Shown piece by piece: positions 46,701 through 56,480 of a stretch of DNA of 64,000 nucleotides. Position 1 is the first letter of the stretch. Every line of letters begins with the position of its first letter. The notes below the pieces were generated by a model. It saw only the letters and a list, made by a program, of their open reading frames with translations, searched no databases and was not told the origin of the DNA. The stretch lies in contig NW_006921535.1 in the NCBI RefSeq assembly GCF_000340215.1, positions 2,197,122-2,261,121 of the forward strand. Reading direction: 5' to 3'. The DNA is from Pseudocercospora fijiensis CIRAD86. Its lineage: Eukaryota; Ascomycota; Dothideomycetes; Mycosphaerellales; Mycosphaerellaceae. A program made the translations under genes and the position numbers.

Positions 46701-48742
46701 TATCCGCCTGCTTGGAATTTGTACAGCAATTGTGCCTGTCATTTGGCGAGCGAGATCTTCAACAAGCCAGGGCATCTACAGATGGTTCCAGAGATTCCGG
46801 CCGAGCTCTAAAATGACACGATCAATTGCAGCCGATGTGCATCACTGTTTCAGCTCTCAATGGCATCATCTTGCGTCTCTCTTCAAGTCTCTTGCTCATC
46901 TCCATGGCTTGGCTGTTTCAGAGCTCCAGAATTTCGAGACTGCGGTAGCACGCGATAACGTTGACTCGGACCATCCCAGCAGGCCATGTATGTACGAGAG
47001 TATGCATATGCGAACCTCAGGAGAGATGTTACTGTTAGGATTTATGAAGACTCCTATCATGACATTCATCAGACCTGCTTCTGTTTTAGTGCGACTGTCA
47101 GCCCCCACCCAGGCCATTATCCATGAGCGCAATCGAGCGTCGGAGCTTCATCGTCAGCGTCCCCAGTGTATCCGACTTGCTTCCTCGTAACACAAATATC
47201 CCACGACGAAGCTGCATTGAACACCTCTTTGGACATCACACTCACTTGTACCCGTCCACGGCACTTTGGTCCTCACCGGCGCTATCCTGTGACGGATAAC
47301 ATGTCAGAGGCATAATTGAGAAAGTAAGGGTCGATCTGGTCGCTCACACGTTCTTCACCACATTGCCAGTCTCTCCAGTCATGTCACACCTGATAAAGAT
47401 CTCGTCGCAGCTGCGGAATCAATGCAATGTCGCCTTCTGCTGATTGCGTCAAATAGCTACCTCTCAGTCTTGGCAGCGTTTGAATCAGCACCCTCTGCGT
47501 TTCTATTCTGTGGAAAGCCCGGCAGTTCTAGGAAAATCCCTTCCTGGTCTCATGCGGAATTCTCGGCTGCCAGGGAAGGAATTGAGTTCAGATACAAAAG
47601 AGTTGTGTTTTCATGCATGGCAAAGGAATACTCGAGCGATGCCTCTGGACACGTACGGCCTCATCTGCAAATGTGCCTTCGGTCGCAAGTACGTTTACAA
47701 ATGTGGAGCGGTAAGGAGAGATTCTTACCTCAATAGGAATGGGAGGCATCAAGAAAGGCTCTCTCTGCTTGTCGCAGCCGTAACTAAAATTGAATCACTG
47801 CACTTCATTTATGCTCTACCGGGGCTGGAAGCGACTCAAAGCGTGCATTGCTACTTGACCACGCTACTTTCCATTATCAATGCCAGTAAGATTTGACCTG
47901 CCTTACATTGAGTCACGGATCCTTCTCCAGCGGAGACACTTCTCTGCCATCGGTCGTGAGCTTCCTCAGCACAAAGTTACATGGCTGACCGCGAATGTTC
48001 ATACAGACTGGAACCGTGTCCAAAATGAATCTCTGCACACCTGAACCCCCTGCCGAAGAAGCCACGCCCGAAGATCCATCATCCGACTGACCGTTGACAC
48101 TGGTTTCGGAAGGAGTGAGAAGACAGTTGTATCCTGGTTTAGAAATGTCGATATCGCCAGTACTCTCGGTCAACTCTTCGAATAGCTTCGAAGGTTAGCA
48201 GGAGAGCAAAGCATTTGGATGGCGTTCGGGAGAGGAGGCCACTCATGGCTGCAGATGCTGACGAATCGACATACTTGCGTCCGTGGCCGGTATCCATATC
48301 ACTGATTCCTTTGACTACACGTTTGCTGGTAACACGAAGCAGAGGATCGTGGCACTTTCCGGAGGACAGCGGTTGGTGCTTGATAAAGACGTGCAGTGTG
48401 CAATCTCGTCGCCAAAACTTCCAGAGCGAGGATGTTGTAAGGACTCCATGTCGAATCGCCGTATCACGAAAGATGACCTCAGTTTGAAGGGAGGAGTTGA
48501 ATACATGTAGCATGTGAAAGGCCGGATCGTGCGGGTGAGCGGGTGGTTGCACACGAACGCTCTTGCCTCCCAAGCCAGATTTCATGCTCCCTGAAACCGT
48601 CCGCACAACCTGAAGCCGCTCGACTGCATGCGCGCAACATCGCCGTGTTTTCATCAGCACTGCACACAGAACATCATCTCACGGCTTCGCTGCAGGCGCT
48701 CCTGACGACGGAAGTCGGGCTGAATCCACAGCGTTTGAGGCA
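43770..48742. other. 5-kb stretch without a convincing gene
   Basis: CA and TG are at normal frequency, so this is not a RIP block, yet no frame looks like a conserved protein. Many open frames of 60-260 codons occur on both strands and overlap each other without family features. One weak two-exon candidate at 44224-44927 is listed separately. A minus-strand stretch near 47913-48180 (QRFILDTVPVCMNIRGQPCN) reads like protein but could not be joined to an upstream exon. The region may hold decayed genes, non-coding RNA genes or genes with many small exons. Confidence 0.4.
44224..44927 (-). CDS. Possible two-exon gene of unknown function
   Basis: Two minus-strand frames look coding and can be joined. 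Exon 1 is 44927-44719 (from ATG, including PGLTPSRLAAILKDMSRDSN) and exon 2 is 44632-44224 (including SPLERFLLQDILHEPLPMIA and SLAELNEKVAFASIDPVPLD). An 86-nt GT-AG intron keeps the frame and gives 205 residues. The donor GTGGGA is weak and the N-terminus looks unnatural, so a frameshifted pseudogene is equally possible. The C-terminal 40 residues are Gly/Lys/Arg-rich. No family was recognised. Confidence 0.3.
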
Positions 48743-49411
48743 ATGGCGGCCGCTGAGATCAACGCGAATGTGCGCAGCTTCACATCCATCGGTCAAGCGC
48801 AAGCAAGCGCGACTTGCCGCCTTCTCGACCTGGCGCCAGAGCTCCGCAATGAAATCTACGAACGCGCCTTCTCCTGCAATGGCGAGAGGATCGATCTGAA
48901 CAGAAGACAGCGAAACTGCTTCTCACCAGCTTTGCTCCTCACCTGTCGTCAAGTCTATCAGGAAGCCGCAGCACTCTTCCGTGATACTGTCTACGACCAC
49001 TACACGACCAAGGAATTTCGGATCACCCTTCATAGCAAAGACACACCTTATCGCACACTTCGTCGAATTGCAACGCGCTACAAGCTGCAGAACATAAGTT
49101 ATCTCGAGCTCAATCTTGTGTTCGGTTCGCATGAGACCCCGAACCCCAGGCGAGCGTGGTTCACATTGCAACCAGATCGCGTGACTTGGAAGTTCGAGCC
49201 AGTAAGATGCGCGGGTACGGTAAGGTACTATCTGCCTCTGAAAATCACAAATGATGGGCCAGCAACTCGTGAGCTTCAAGGGATGGGCCCGGCCTGGCGT
49301 AACCACGTCGTGAAGCATCTGCTGGGGCGGCCAAACAGCCCAATTCAGACCAACATCCAGAGACAGGTGGAGGCTTTGCTTACGACATTCTCCATCCCGG
49401 ATAGAGGATGA
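48743..49411 (+). CDS. F-box-like / 2EXR-type fungal protein
   Basis: A 222-residue intronless protein with the segment LLDLAPELRNEIYERAF (residues 27-43), followed by SPALLLTCRQVYQEAAALF. This pair is the hallmark of a large ascomycete family related to F-box proteins. Its members may act as substrate adaptors, but few have been studied. The rest shows a mixed alpha/beta pattern with the family-like phrase ISYLELNLVF. Such genes are numerous in dothideomycete genomes. Start ATG at 48743 is the first in frame. Function in this organism is unknown. Confidence 0.72.
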   Translation: MAAAEINANVRSFTSIGQAQASATCRLLDLAPELRNEIYERAFSCNGERIDLNRRQRNCFSPALLLTCRQVYQEAAALFRDTVYDHYTTKEFRITLHSKDTPYRTLRRIATRYKLQNISYLELNLVFGSHETPNPRRAWFTLQPDRVTWKFEPVRCAGTVRYYLPLKITNDGPATRELQGMGPAWRNHVVKHLLGRPNSPIQTNIQRQVEALLTTFSIPDRG

Positions 49412-50245
49412 GAACTTGAGAAAAGAAGTCCAAAGTCAACACCAGAGATTTGGACTACAAACGTCGTCGGAGCTTGTGTTGCATGACCTTGGGATCAAGA
49501 CGATTTGCCATCTCGAGAGCACAGGCACCAAAAAAGAAAAGAAAAAGAGGCAAGACTATCCCATCAGCTTTTGGCAATTGGCTCCGGCAAATTAACCCCC
49601 GTATCGTGCTGTATGTTGCATCTGAGAGGACCGTCATCCGAGCGCAAGCAGCTGAAGATTTCTGTGGAGCAGATTCAAGGGACGGTGACGTGAGAAACGC
49701 GCGAGGCCGTATTTGCTGGTGCGTCAGAGGCTTCCATTGCTCTTCCTTCCGTCGTGTGTGGATGTGAGCTTCACTCTGGTGATAAATGTAACCGCAAGAG
49801 GTCTGTGAGGGATGGATGAGGTGGAGCAGTGTATACAACCAGGCCACTGCCATCTCCGGCTCGTCGCAAACCTTCACCTTCATCTCCCGTTGATTTCCTC
49901 CTGCTCGCATTCTTTCTGTATATCCGGGGTTTCGTCAGTCACTTCACACCCGCGGCCGCAGCCCGGATACATTGATCGACTCGCCTTGGGAGGCCAGTGT
50001 CTGGTTGCTCTGCTCCAAAGTTGCTACGTGTGTGGCCTGAAGAGACGCATGCCACAGACAAGGATCGGGCCTGAGTCCGCTCGAGATGACGACCGCTGAT
50101 GCAGCTTCTGCCAGGTTTCGGGCAAGATCTTGCCAACCACAGTTAGAAGCATGGAGCTCGCGAAGTAGAATCAATGTAGGTCAGCTATCAGATGCACCGA
50201 CTACGCGATTCCTCTTGGGCAGGCCTAGAGATAGCGTGACCGACC
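49412..50245. other. Intergenic region
   Basis: Normal-composition DNA between two plus-strand genes. Overlapping open frames up to 151 codons occur (for example 49455-49910, minus), but none looks coding. It should contain the promoter of the gene starting at 50246. No clear core promoter motif was identified. Confidence 0.4.
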
Positions 50246-50965
50246 ATGGAGTATATTCTTGGGCTGGGCCTGGCCCTGCCAATCGCAACCTCAACAGGCA
50301 TCTCGGTCGTGACTGGAGTTGCACAAGGAGTTTCTGAACAGAGGAAGCGCAACGCAGATGCGTCAAATCAAACACGCATGCTCAAATTCCACGTCGATGT
50401 GTGGGTCGATGCTTCATTGCGGAAGGGCAAGGGCGCGGAACTCCATGACACGATTCTAACGCTGCGCAAAGACAAAGTCTGGGTAGAGGCGAAGAGTCCG
50501 ATTACAAGACAACCAGCAGACGTAGCTCACCATCCATTCACCGGCTTCTACCTCGAATACCCCGACGACAACAGAGGCTTTTGCAGAGGTCTTGTCAGCA
50601 CGATCAGTGTCGACCCGCCAATGCTGAACTGGATATATGTGGACAAGGATACATATGAGGTCAAGTATGCAGCGAGATCAGGAAGCATTATGCATCATGT
50701 AGGCGACTTCGACTGGACGACGGATGCCAATGAAGACAGCTGCATCACTCTTGATGGCTTTGAGGGTTTTGTTGCGGTGGAAGAGGAGGATGGCGTGTGG
50801 GCGCTGTATTTCGATATGGATGATGACGGACTGAAGAGTAAGAGGAAGGGCAGGAAGGCTGTTGAGGTACACTTGCAGCGAAGAATCATTGTTGGGCAAG
50901 AGCTGAACAAGTGGGGGTTGAAGGAGGAGGGCAATATTGGGTTCAAGAAGACGCGAGAGGTGTAG
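50246..50965 (+). CDS. Conserved-looking fungal protein of unknown function
   Basis: A 239-residue intronless frame with coding character throughout. Residues 1-27 are hydrophobic (MEYILGLGLALPIATSTGIS at the start) and could be a signal anchor or part of the fold. Next comes a basic linker (SEQRKRNADASNQTRMLKFH), then a beta-rich body with DTILTLRKDKVWVE, GFYLEYPDDNRGF and WALYFDMDDDGL, ending in a basic tail (RRIIVGQELNKWGLKEEGNI). The pattern resembles the many small ascomycete proteins that carry a short hydrophobic N-terminus and a single compact domain. I cannot name a function. Confidence 0.65.
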   Translation: MEYILGLGLALPIATSTGISVVTGVAQGVSEQRKRNADASNQTRMLKFHVDVWVDASLRKGKGAELHDTILTLRKDKVWVEAKSPITRQPADVAHHPFTGFYLEYPDDNRGFCRGLVSTISVDPPMLNWIYVDKDTYEVKYAARSGSIMHHVGDFDWTTDANEDSCITLDGFEGFVAVEEEDGVWALYFDMDDDGLKSKRKGRKAVEVHLQRRIIVGQELNKWGLKEEGNIGFKKTREV

Positions 50966-51659
50966 GGATGCATTCGCAGGGCCAGAGAAGGTCATGATAA
51001 TATCTAGCCCAGGTCGGAATATCCTTGCCAAGACTGGAAGCAGCGTGCCTGTAGTGAGGTGAGGATCTATGCGCCTTCACCTGCAAATGTGATAGATTCC
51101 ACGCTTCACCTCGTTCATGTGCCAATGTGTAACCTCCTGCAGACTACGTACAGTACTGTACAATGAAAAAGTTGCCGCGTCCGAGAGATGCCTAAAAACG
51201 CGCACCCCGGCCTTGATTGGATGGGAAGTCGCGTCGTGCGTCGTGGGGCGCTGTGAGCCCTGAGCTTGTCACGTCGCCTTCGAACTTCCACCAACAAGAC
51301 TGTGCTGCGGCCAGCCCTGCGACTCGCTCGCCGCTGCTGTCCGACCAGAACAGGTTACTTGTCCCACTGCGACTTATGAGGCCTCTGGACAGGTGGCGTA
51401 CCACGCACGACATCATTGCTGCGGCGGCCCCACGATCGCACGTCGGCGCCTGGTGAAGGCGCGCCCGCGGAAGCTGCCTGACCCTCCGGGTCGTGGGCAT
51501 CGTGGCATCTATCACATTCGTGAACATTCGCCTTCACTCTTGTGCCACCAGCACCGGCACCAGCACCGGCGACGGCACACACGCGCCCGTGACGCCGTGA
51601 CGCACCTCTCTTGAGCTTGCCGCTCTCGCTTTTCTCCTGCGCGCAGGCCGCTTGCAACC
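50966..51659. promoter_or_regulatory. Upstream region of the ULS1-like gene
   Basis: 694 bp with GC-rich segments. A CACCAG/CACCGG-type short repeat at 51545-51570 lies about 90 bp ahead of the start codon. The start is in CTTGCAACCATGGC, a good fungal start context. No TATA box was recognised. Confidence 0.4.
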
Positions 51660-54600
51660 ATGGCATCAACAACCACCACCCCTCGGGAACTTGAGGCCAT
51701 CGAAGACGATCTCGCCTTCAACGCGGTCCTTGTCGAAAGCCTCGACCCATACAGTGACGACTATCACGACCGTCTGGCCGACCTCGAGTTGGACAAGGGC
51801 CGACTGGAAGCCGAACTCGAGCAGCATCCTGTCAACCAGCGCCATAGTCGTCCACCTAACCACCACCAGCGTGTGGACGGCGCTTCCGACAGCGCTGCCG
51901 TCCGCGACGATTGGTGGCAGCACGCCATGAACGGAAGCCCGGCGAGGAACCAAAGCAGCGCTGGCAGCATGTCCTCAAATGCCAGCCAGCCCAATCCACC
52001 AGACTACCAATCGCAGGCCAACCCTGGCCTCAAGCGTGGTCGGCCGGTGCCTTCCTTTCTGCCTGATCCATTCGAGCCAGCTTCGAAGCGTCCCACTCCA
52101 GATCCCTCGAATGCTGGAACTCCGACTTCATCGACTGGCTCTGACTATGTCGATGTTGCGCGCATGCGCCAAGAAGCTGCAGTGCGGAGACAGCAAGAGA
52201 CCCTTCAGCAGCATGAAATGGCCCATCGAGATCATGCCTATGCCCAACAAATGAATCAACCGCGTCCTTCCCAGTCCGTCGCTTCATCTTCGAGGCCGGG
52301 AGTGCAGACCACTCTTAACTATAGTGGCGGTTATCACAAGCCGCCCACTCCGCTTCCTATGATCAAGACGGAACCTCCTGCTCAGTTTACTCAGGCTTCA
52401 AGCTCTCGAGGGAGTTACCCGGTCCTCCCATCTCAGCAGATCAAGCCCGAGCCCTCGTCATCACGAACGCAGCAGCCCTCTCCGAATCTCGCCTTCCGAA
52501 ATCCACCTGCTATGATCGACCTGACCGGGAGCGACAGCGACGACGATTTCGAAGAGATCAACCCTACACGATTCACGCCGAACGGCCGCCAGTCGTCACG
52601 CTCGGCCCAGCCAGTCTCACAAAGTGCGCCAATTCCCTATCGCCAGCCAATGCCAGGTGGCTATCCTGGCACTGATCCCCAGCATGTGTACAGCAACGCT
52701 GCAAACCATACGTATACAGCACATGACCCATTCGCGCAACTTCGCAACCAGATCGGTCATGGCATGCAGAACGGGCTGCAAGCACTTGGAAGTGGCACGC
52801 GTCAGCTCACCAATCTGATGTTCGGCTCGAGCGCTCGTCCTTATGACCTGGATGATGACGATGACGATGAACTAGAATACGTTGGACACCGCCAGCTTCC
52901 AGGATACGCCAATTTGTACGATGGTCGTGAGGATCTCTATAATCAACGCTACAATGACTTTGCCGCTTACGACCCTTCAAAGTCGAAGGAGGAGTTGGAA
53001 GCATTGCTAGCAAACATTCGTCCGGATGAGGACATGCCTGCGCATCTCCGTGTTCAGACTCCAGAGGACATGTCTGTGAGGCTGCACAAGTATCAGGAGC
53101 TGGGTCTCACTTGGTTGAAAAACCAGGAAGAGAGCTCGAACAAGGGCGGCATTCTTGCGGACGATATGGGACTGGGAAAAACTATTCAGATGCTCTCTCT
53201 CATGGTTACCCGAAAGTCCGATGATCCTCGCTGCAAGACTACGCTCATCATCGCCCCTGTTGCGCTGATGAGGCAGTGGAAGTCGGAGATTAGAAACAAG
53301 CTGAAGCCTAACAAGCAGCTGACAGTTTTTACTCACCACGCCACGCACAAGGCCAAGAGCTTCGACGAGCTGCGCCATTTTGACGTTGTGCTGACTACCT
53401 ACGGCACCATCGCAGCAGAGCTGAAGCGACTGGAGAAGTTCCAGTTGAGACAACTGGCAAATCCGGGCGCGCGAATTCAGCCATCACATAGTGAGAAGAC
53501 CATATTTCTTGGCGAGAATGCTCCCTGGTACAGGGTTGTTCTGGACGAAGCACAATGCATCAAGAATCGGACAACGCAGACATCCAAGGGTGCTTGCTTG
53601 CTCAATGCTAAATACCGCTTCTGTGTCACCGGCACCCCGATGATGAACAATGTAGAAGAGTTCTTCTCTCTGATTCAGTTCTTGCGGATCAAGCCATATT
53701 GTCATTGGCAACGCTTCCGGAACGACTTCAACACACCTTTGCGCTCCTCCAGCGATCAAGTCCGCCAGCAGGCCATGAAAAAGCTGCAAATTCTATGCAA
53801 GTCCATTATGCTCCGTCGTACAAAAAAGAGCACATTTGAGGGCAAGCCGATCCTTGTCCTGCCTGAGCGTACCACGGATGAAGTCAACCCAGTCTTCTCC
53901 GAAGACGAGACGGCTTTCTACCATGCTCTGGAGACGCAATCACAAGTCACCTTCAACAAATACCTGAGGGCTGGCACGGTCGGTCAATCGTATTCTGCGA
54001 TCTTGGTCCTTCTCTTGCGCCTGCGCCAGGCGTGCTGTCATCCTCACCTGATCAAGGACTTTGGTGTCGCTGCTGCTGCTGATATGAGCGAGGACCAAAT
54101 GCTTGACTTCGCTCGACAGCTGGAGCCACAAGTCATCGAGAGAATCAAAGCCACAGGAGGGAACTTTGAATGCCCTGTCTGCTACGATGTGACTGCTAAT
54201 CCTGCCATCTTCATTCCCTGCGGTCACGACACGTGCTCAGAATGCTTCGCCAAGATTGCTGACCCTGCGATGGCTATTCAGAATGGCGACGAGCGTGGTC
54301 AGGCCCGGTGCCCCAACTGCCGCAGTAACATCGACCCGAAGCGTCTCACAGACTTCAACAGCTTCAAGAAGATCCACATGCCTGAGCTTCTGACACAAGA
54401 GGAGCAGGCCTCTATGGAGGAAGATATGGTCGACTCCGATTCCGATAGTGATGAAGACAGTGACTCTGATATCGAAGAGAAAGAAGACGAGTATGAAGAC
54501 GACACCTTGGATGGCTTTATTGTGAATGATGAAGACGAAGTCGAGGCGGACGAGTCAGATTCCGACGACCTCGATCGGAAGCCAAAGAGAGCCAAGAAGC

Positions 54601-55511
54601 GAGTTGTGGTTGATGATGAGGAGACTGATTCCGATGACCTGGATATCAAGCCAGCCAAGATCAAGACCGAGGTGAATATTAACGCAGGACCTTCCAATGC
54701 GGTGATCGATGAGGCTGATGAGGCTGATGAGGAGAAGCCAGCCATCAAGAAGAAATCGAAGGATAAGGGCAAAGCTAAGGAGAAGGGCAAGGGAAAGGGG
54801 AAGGGGAAGCAAAAGGAGAAAAAGAAGAAGAACAAGGCCTCCAAGACTCTTGCTGAGCTCAAGAAGGAAGCATCTCGCAACAAGACGGCGAAGAAGAAGT
54901 ATTTGAAGCGGTTGCGCAAGGACTACATGGGCTCTGCCAAGATCGAGAAGACCATGGAGATCTTGGAAGAGATCATGCAAGACAAGGAGGGCGAGAAGGT
55001 GTTGATCTTCAGCCAGTGGACTTCTTTGCTTGATTTGCTTGAGATCCCGATTGACGAGCAGGACTACGGATATCGTCGGTACGACGGTAGCATGAGCGCC
55101 AGCATGCGTGGTGACGCTGTCGACGATTTCTGTGACGACCGCAAGAACGTCCGCATCATGCTGGTTTCACTGAAAGCTGGCAACGCGGGACTGAACCTCA
55201 ACATGGCCAGCCAAGTCATCATTCTTGATCCCTTCTGGAACCCATATATCGAGGAGCAGGCTATTGATCGTGCTCACCGCATTGGGCAGAAACGCCCAGT
55301 CAAGGTCCACCGTGTCCTCATCAAGGGAACAGTCGAGGATCGCATCATCGCCCTGCAAGAGAAGAAGCGTGCCTTGATCTCCGAAGCGCTTGACGAGCAG
55401 CAATCTCAGCAGCTCGGCCGTCTCGGTGTTCGCGAATTAGCGTACCTGTTCGGCGTCACCAATGATCCAAACCAGCAAGTTGCCTACCAGCCGCGTCAAC
55501 GCCAGCGCTAG
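51660..55511 (+). CDS. ULS1: SNF2-family ATPase with RING finger, ULS1/RIS1-like
   Basis: Nuclear DNA translocase of the Rad5/16-like SNF2 group. Yeast Uls1 removes SUMO-conjugated proteins from DNA and can act with ubiquitin ligases. The intronless 1283-residue protein has a disordered N-terminus with a SUMO-interacting candidate MIDLTGSDSDDD at residue 285. Motif I is ILADDMGLGKT (about 498-508) and motif II is DEAQCIKN (629). A C3HC4 RING spans about 838-890 (CPVCYDV, CGHDTCSECF, CPNCRSN). The second ATPase lobe starts with VLIFSQWTSLLDLL, and motif VI is DRAHRIGQKRP near 1203. Between RING and second lobe lies a 190-residue acidic then Lys/Glu-rich low-complexity insert. RAD16 is the main alternative, but the SUMO motif and layout favour ULS1. 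Confidence 0.9.
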   Translation: MASTTTTPRELEAIEDDLAFNAVLVESLDPYSDDYHDRLADLELDKGRLEAELEQHPVNQRHSRPPNHHQRVDGASDSAAVRDDWWQHAMNGSPARNQSSAGSMSSNASQPNPPDYQSQANPGLKRGRPVPSFLPDPFEPASKRPTPDPSNAGTPTSSTGSDYVDVARMRQEAAVRRQQETLQQHEMAHRDHAYAQQMNQPRPSQSVASSSRPGVQTTLNYSGGYHKPPTPLPMIKTEPPAQFTQASSSRGSYPVLPSQQIKPEPSSSRTQQPSPNLAFRNPPAMIDLTGSDSDDDFEEINPTRFTPNGRQSSRSAQPVSQSAPIPYRQPMPGGYPGTDPQHVYSNAANHTYTAHDPFAQLRNQIGHGMQNGLQALGSGTRQLTNLMFGSSARPYDLDDDDDDELEYVGHRQLPGYANLYDGREDLYNQRYNDFAAYDPSKSKEELEALLANIRPDEDMPAHLRVQTPEDMSVRLHKYQELGLTWLKNQEESSNKGGILADDMGLGKTIQMLSLMVTRKSDDPRCKTTLIIAPVALMRQWKSEIRNKLKPNKQLTVFTHHATHKAKSFDELRHFDVVLTTYGTIAAELKRLEKFQLRQLANPGARIQPSHSEKTIFLGENAPWYRVVLDEAQCIKNRTTQTSKGACLLNAKYRFCVTGTPMMNNVEEFFSLIQFLRIKPYCHWQRFRNDFNTPLRSSSDQVRQQAMKKLQILCKSIMLRRTKKSTFEGKPILVLPERTTDEVNPVFSEDETAFYHALETQSQVTFNKYLRAGTVGQSYSAILVLLLRLRQACCHPHLIKDFGVAAAADMSEDQMLDFARQLEPQVIERIKATGGNFECPVCYDVTANPAIFIPCGHDTCSECFAKIADPAMAIQNGDERGQARCPNCRSNIDPKRLTDFNSFKKIHMPELLTQEEQASMEEDMVDSDSDSDEDSDSDIEEKEDEYEDDTLDGFIVNDEDEVEADESDSDDLDRKPKRAKKRVVVDDEETDSDDLDIKPAKIKTEVNINAGPSNAVIDEADEADEEKPAIKKKSKDKGKAKEKGKGKGKGKQKEKKKKNKASKTLAELKKEASRNKTAKKKYLKRLRKDYMGSAKIEKTMEILEEIMQDKEGEKVLIFSQWTSLLDLLEIPIDEQDYGYRRYDGSMSASMRGDAVDDFCDDRKNVRIMLVSLKAGNAGLNLNMASQVIILDPFWNPYIEEQAIDRAHRIGQKRPVKVHRVLIKGTVEDRIIALQEKKRALISEALDEQQSQQLGRLGVRELAYLFGVTNDPNQQVAYQPRQRQR

Positions 55512-56480
55512 GCGGTAAATACAATTCTAGATGATTCGAAACGAATAACGCACCATACCATGTATTGCTATCGGGAACTGGCGTTCTCGCGTACATAGTC
55601 CCCAGGATTCCGCACCTATAGGCATGCGGCATTGAGGTCTCTTCACGGCGTTGAGGGGTACTGATGATGTGGTGAGAATAATGCAGTGATACCCTCAAAA
55701 TAGCACCATGGTGTGGCATTAGATGCAAATATTAATAAACTTGGCTCTGACACATCCTTTTTCTGCAAGTAAATCTGACTTCTGTTGCCTCCAATGGTCT
55801 AGTAGTTTTCAGGTCTCACATCACAATCTCAGAACCTCGCAGACTCACTATCTCGGACATGACACAAAGGCCGCAGGTTCGGATCGAGTTGTCGTTCGCT
55901 TTACCTCGTCAATACCTGATGCTTGCACACGCCGGTAGAGCAAGCTCGCCTGCAAGCATCCGCAACACTCCGTCAGCTAGCTAGCTAGAATTTTGCTGGA
56001 TCTAATCTGACGTAGAATGCACGCCTGGGCTGCCGCTTGAGATGCCTGGGAAAGTTGGAGATTCTGTCGATCGGTCTGGCCGATGCTGTTTACAGTATAT
56101 AAAGGCGCCTCGTGCGGCCGTTGGCGGTATCTCAGTCCGTCTCGGCCAGACACTGACCTTGTCCGCTTCCAACAACGGCGATCGGTCGTGAACAGCTCAC
56201 ATCAGATGCGGTAATCGAGCTTAAAGTTGCTTGATCCGTGCTTTGATCTTGTGCATACCAAAATCTGGAGCGCACGTGCGTGAGTGGGTGAACGAAGTTG
56301 AAACTCGAGGATCGCCAAGGCAGAACGATGAGTCAGCACTGTTGGAGCTTTAGCGCGTCGCAACAAACCCTGCCAACCTGCCTCCCAGCTCGACTTCCTC
56401 TACGGCGGGAATTTTCTTCTTGTACTTGGAAACATTCTCGTCGGCCGTTGCACTACAAACATCTGTCCTGACGCCCAACA
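55512..56480. promoter_or_regulatory. Intergenic region with TATA box for the Clr5-like gene
   Basis: A clear TATATAAA lies at about 56096-56103, roughly 380 bp before the start codon at 56481. A (GCTA)n run lies near 55977-55988. No other gene was seen. Confidence 0.5.

Noticed and set aside
47913..48660. Two minus-strand frames that might form one gene through a GTATGT...CTAAC...AAG intron
   Set aside because: The splice signals are good, but the phase does not fit: joining them gives an immediate stop, so no consistent model could be built.
54299..54919. 206-codon Ser-rich frame antisense to the ULS1-like gene
   Set aside because: It mirrors the acidic and Lys-rich codons of the sense gene and is a codon-bias shadow.
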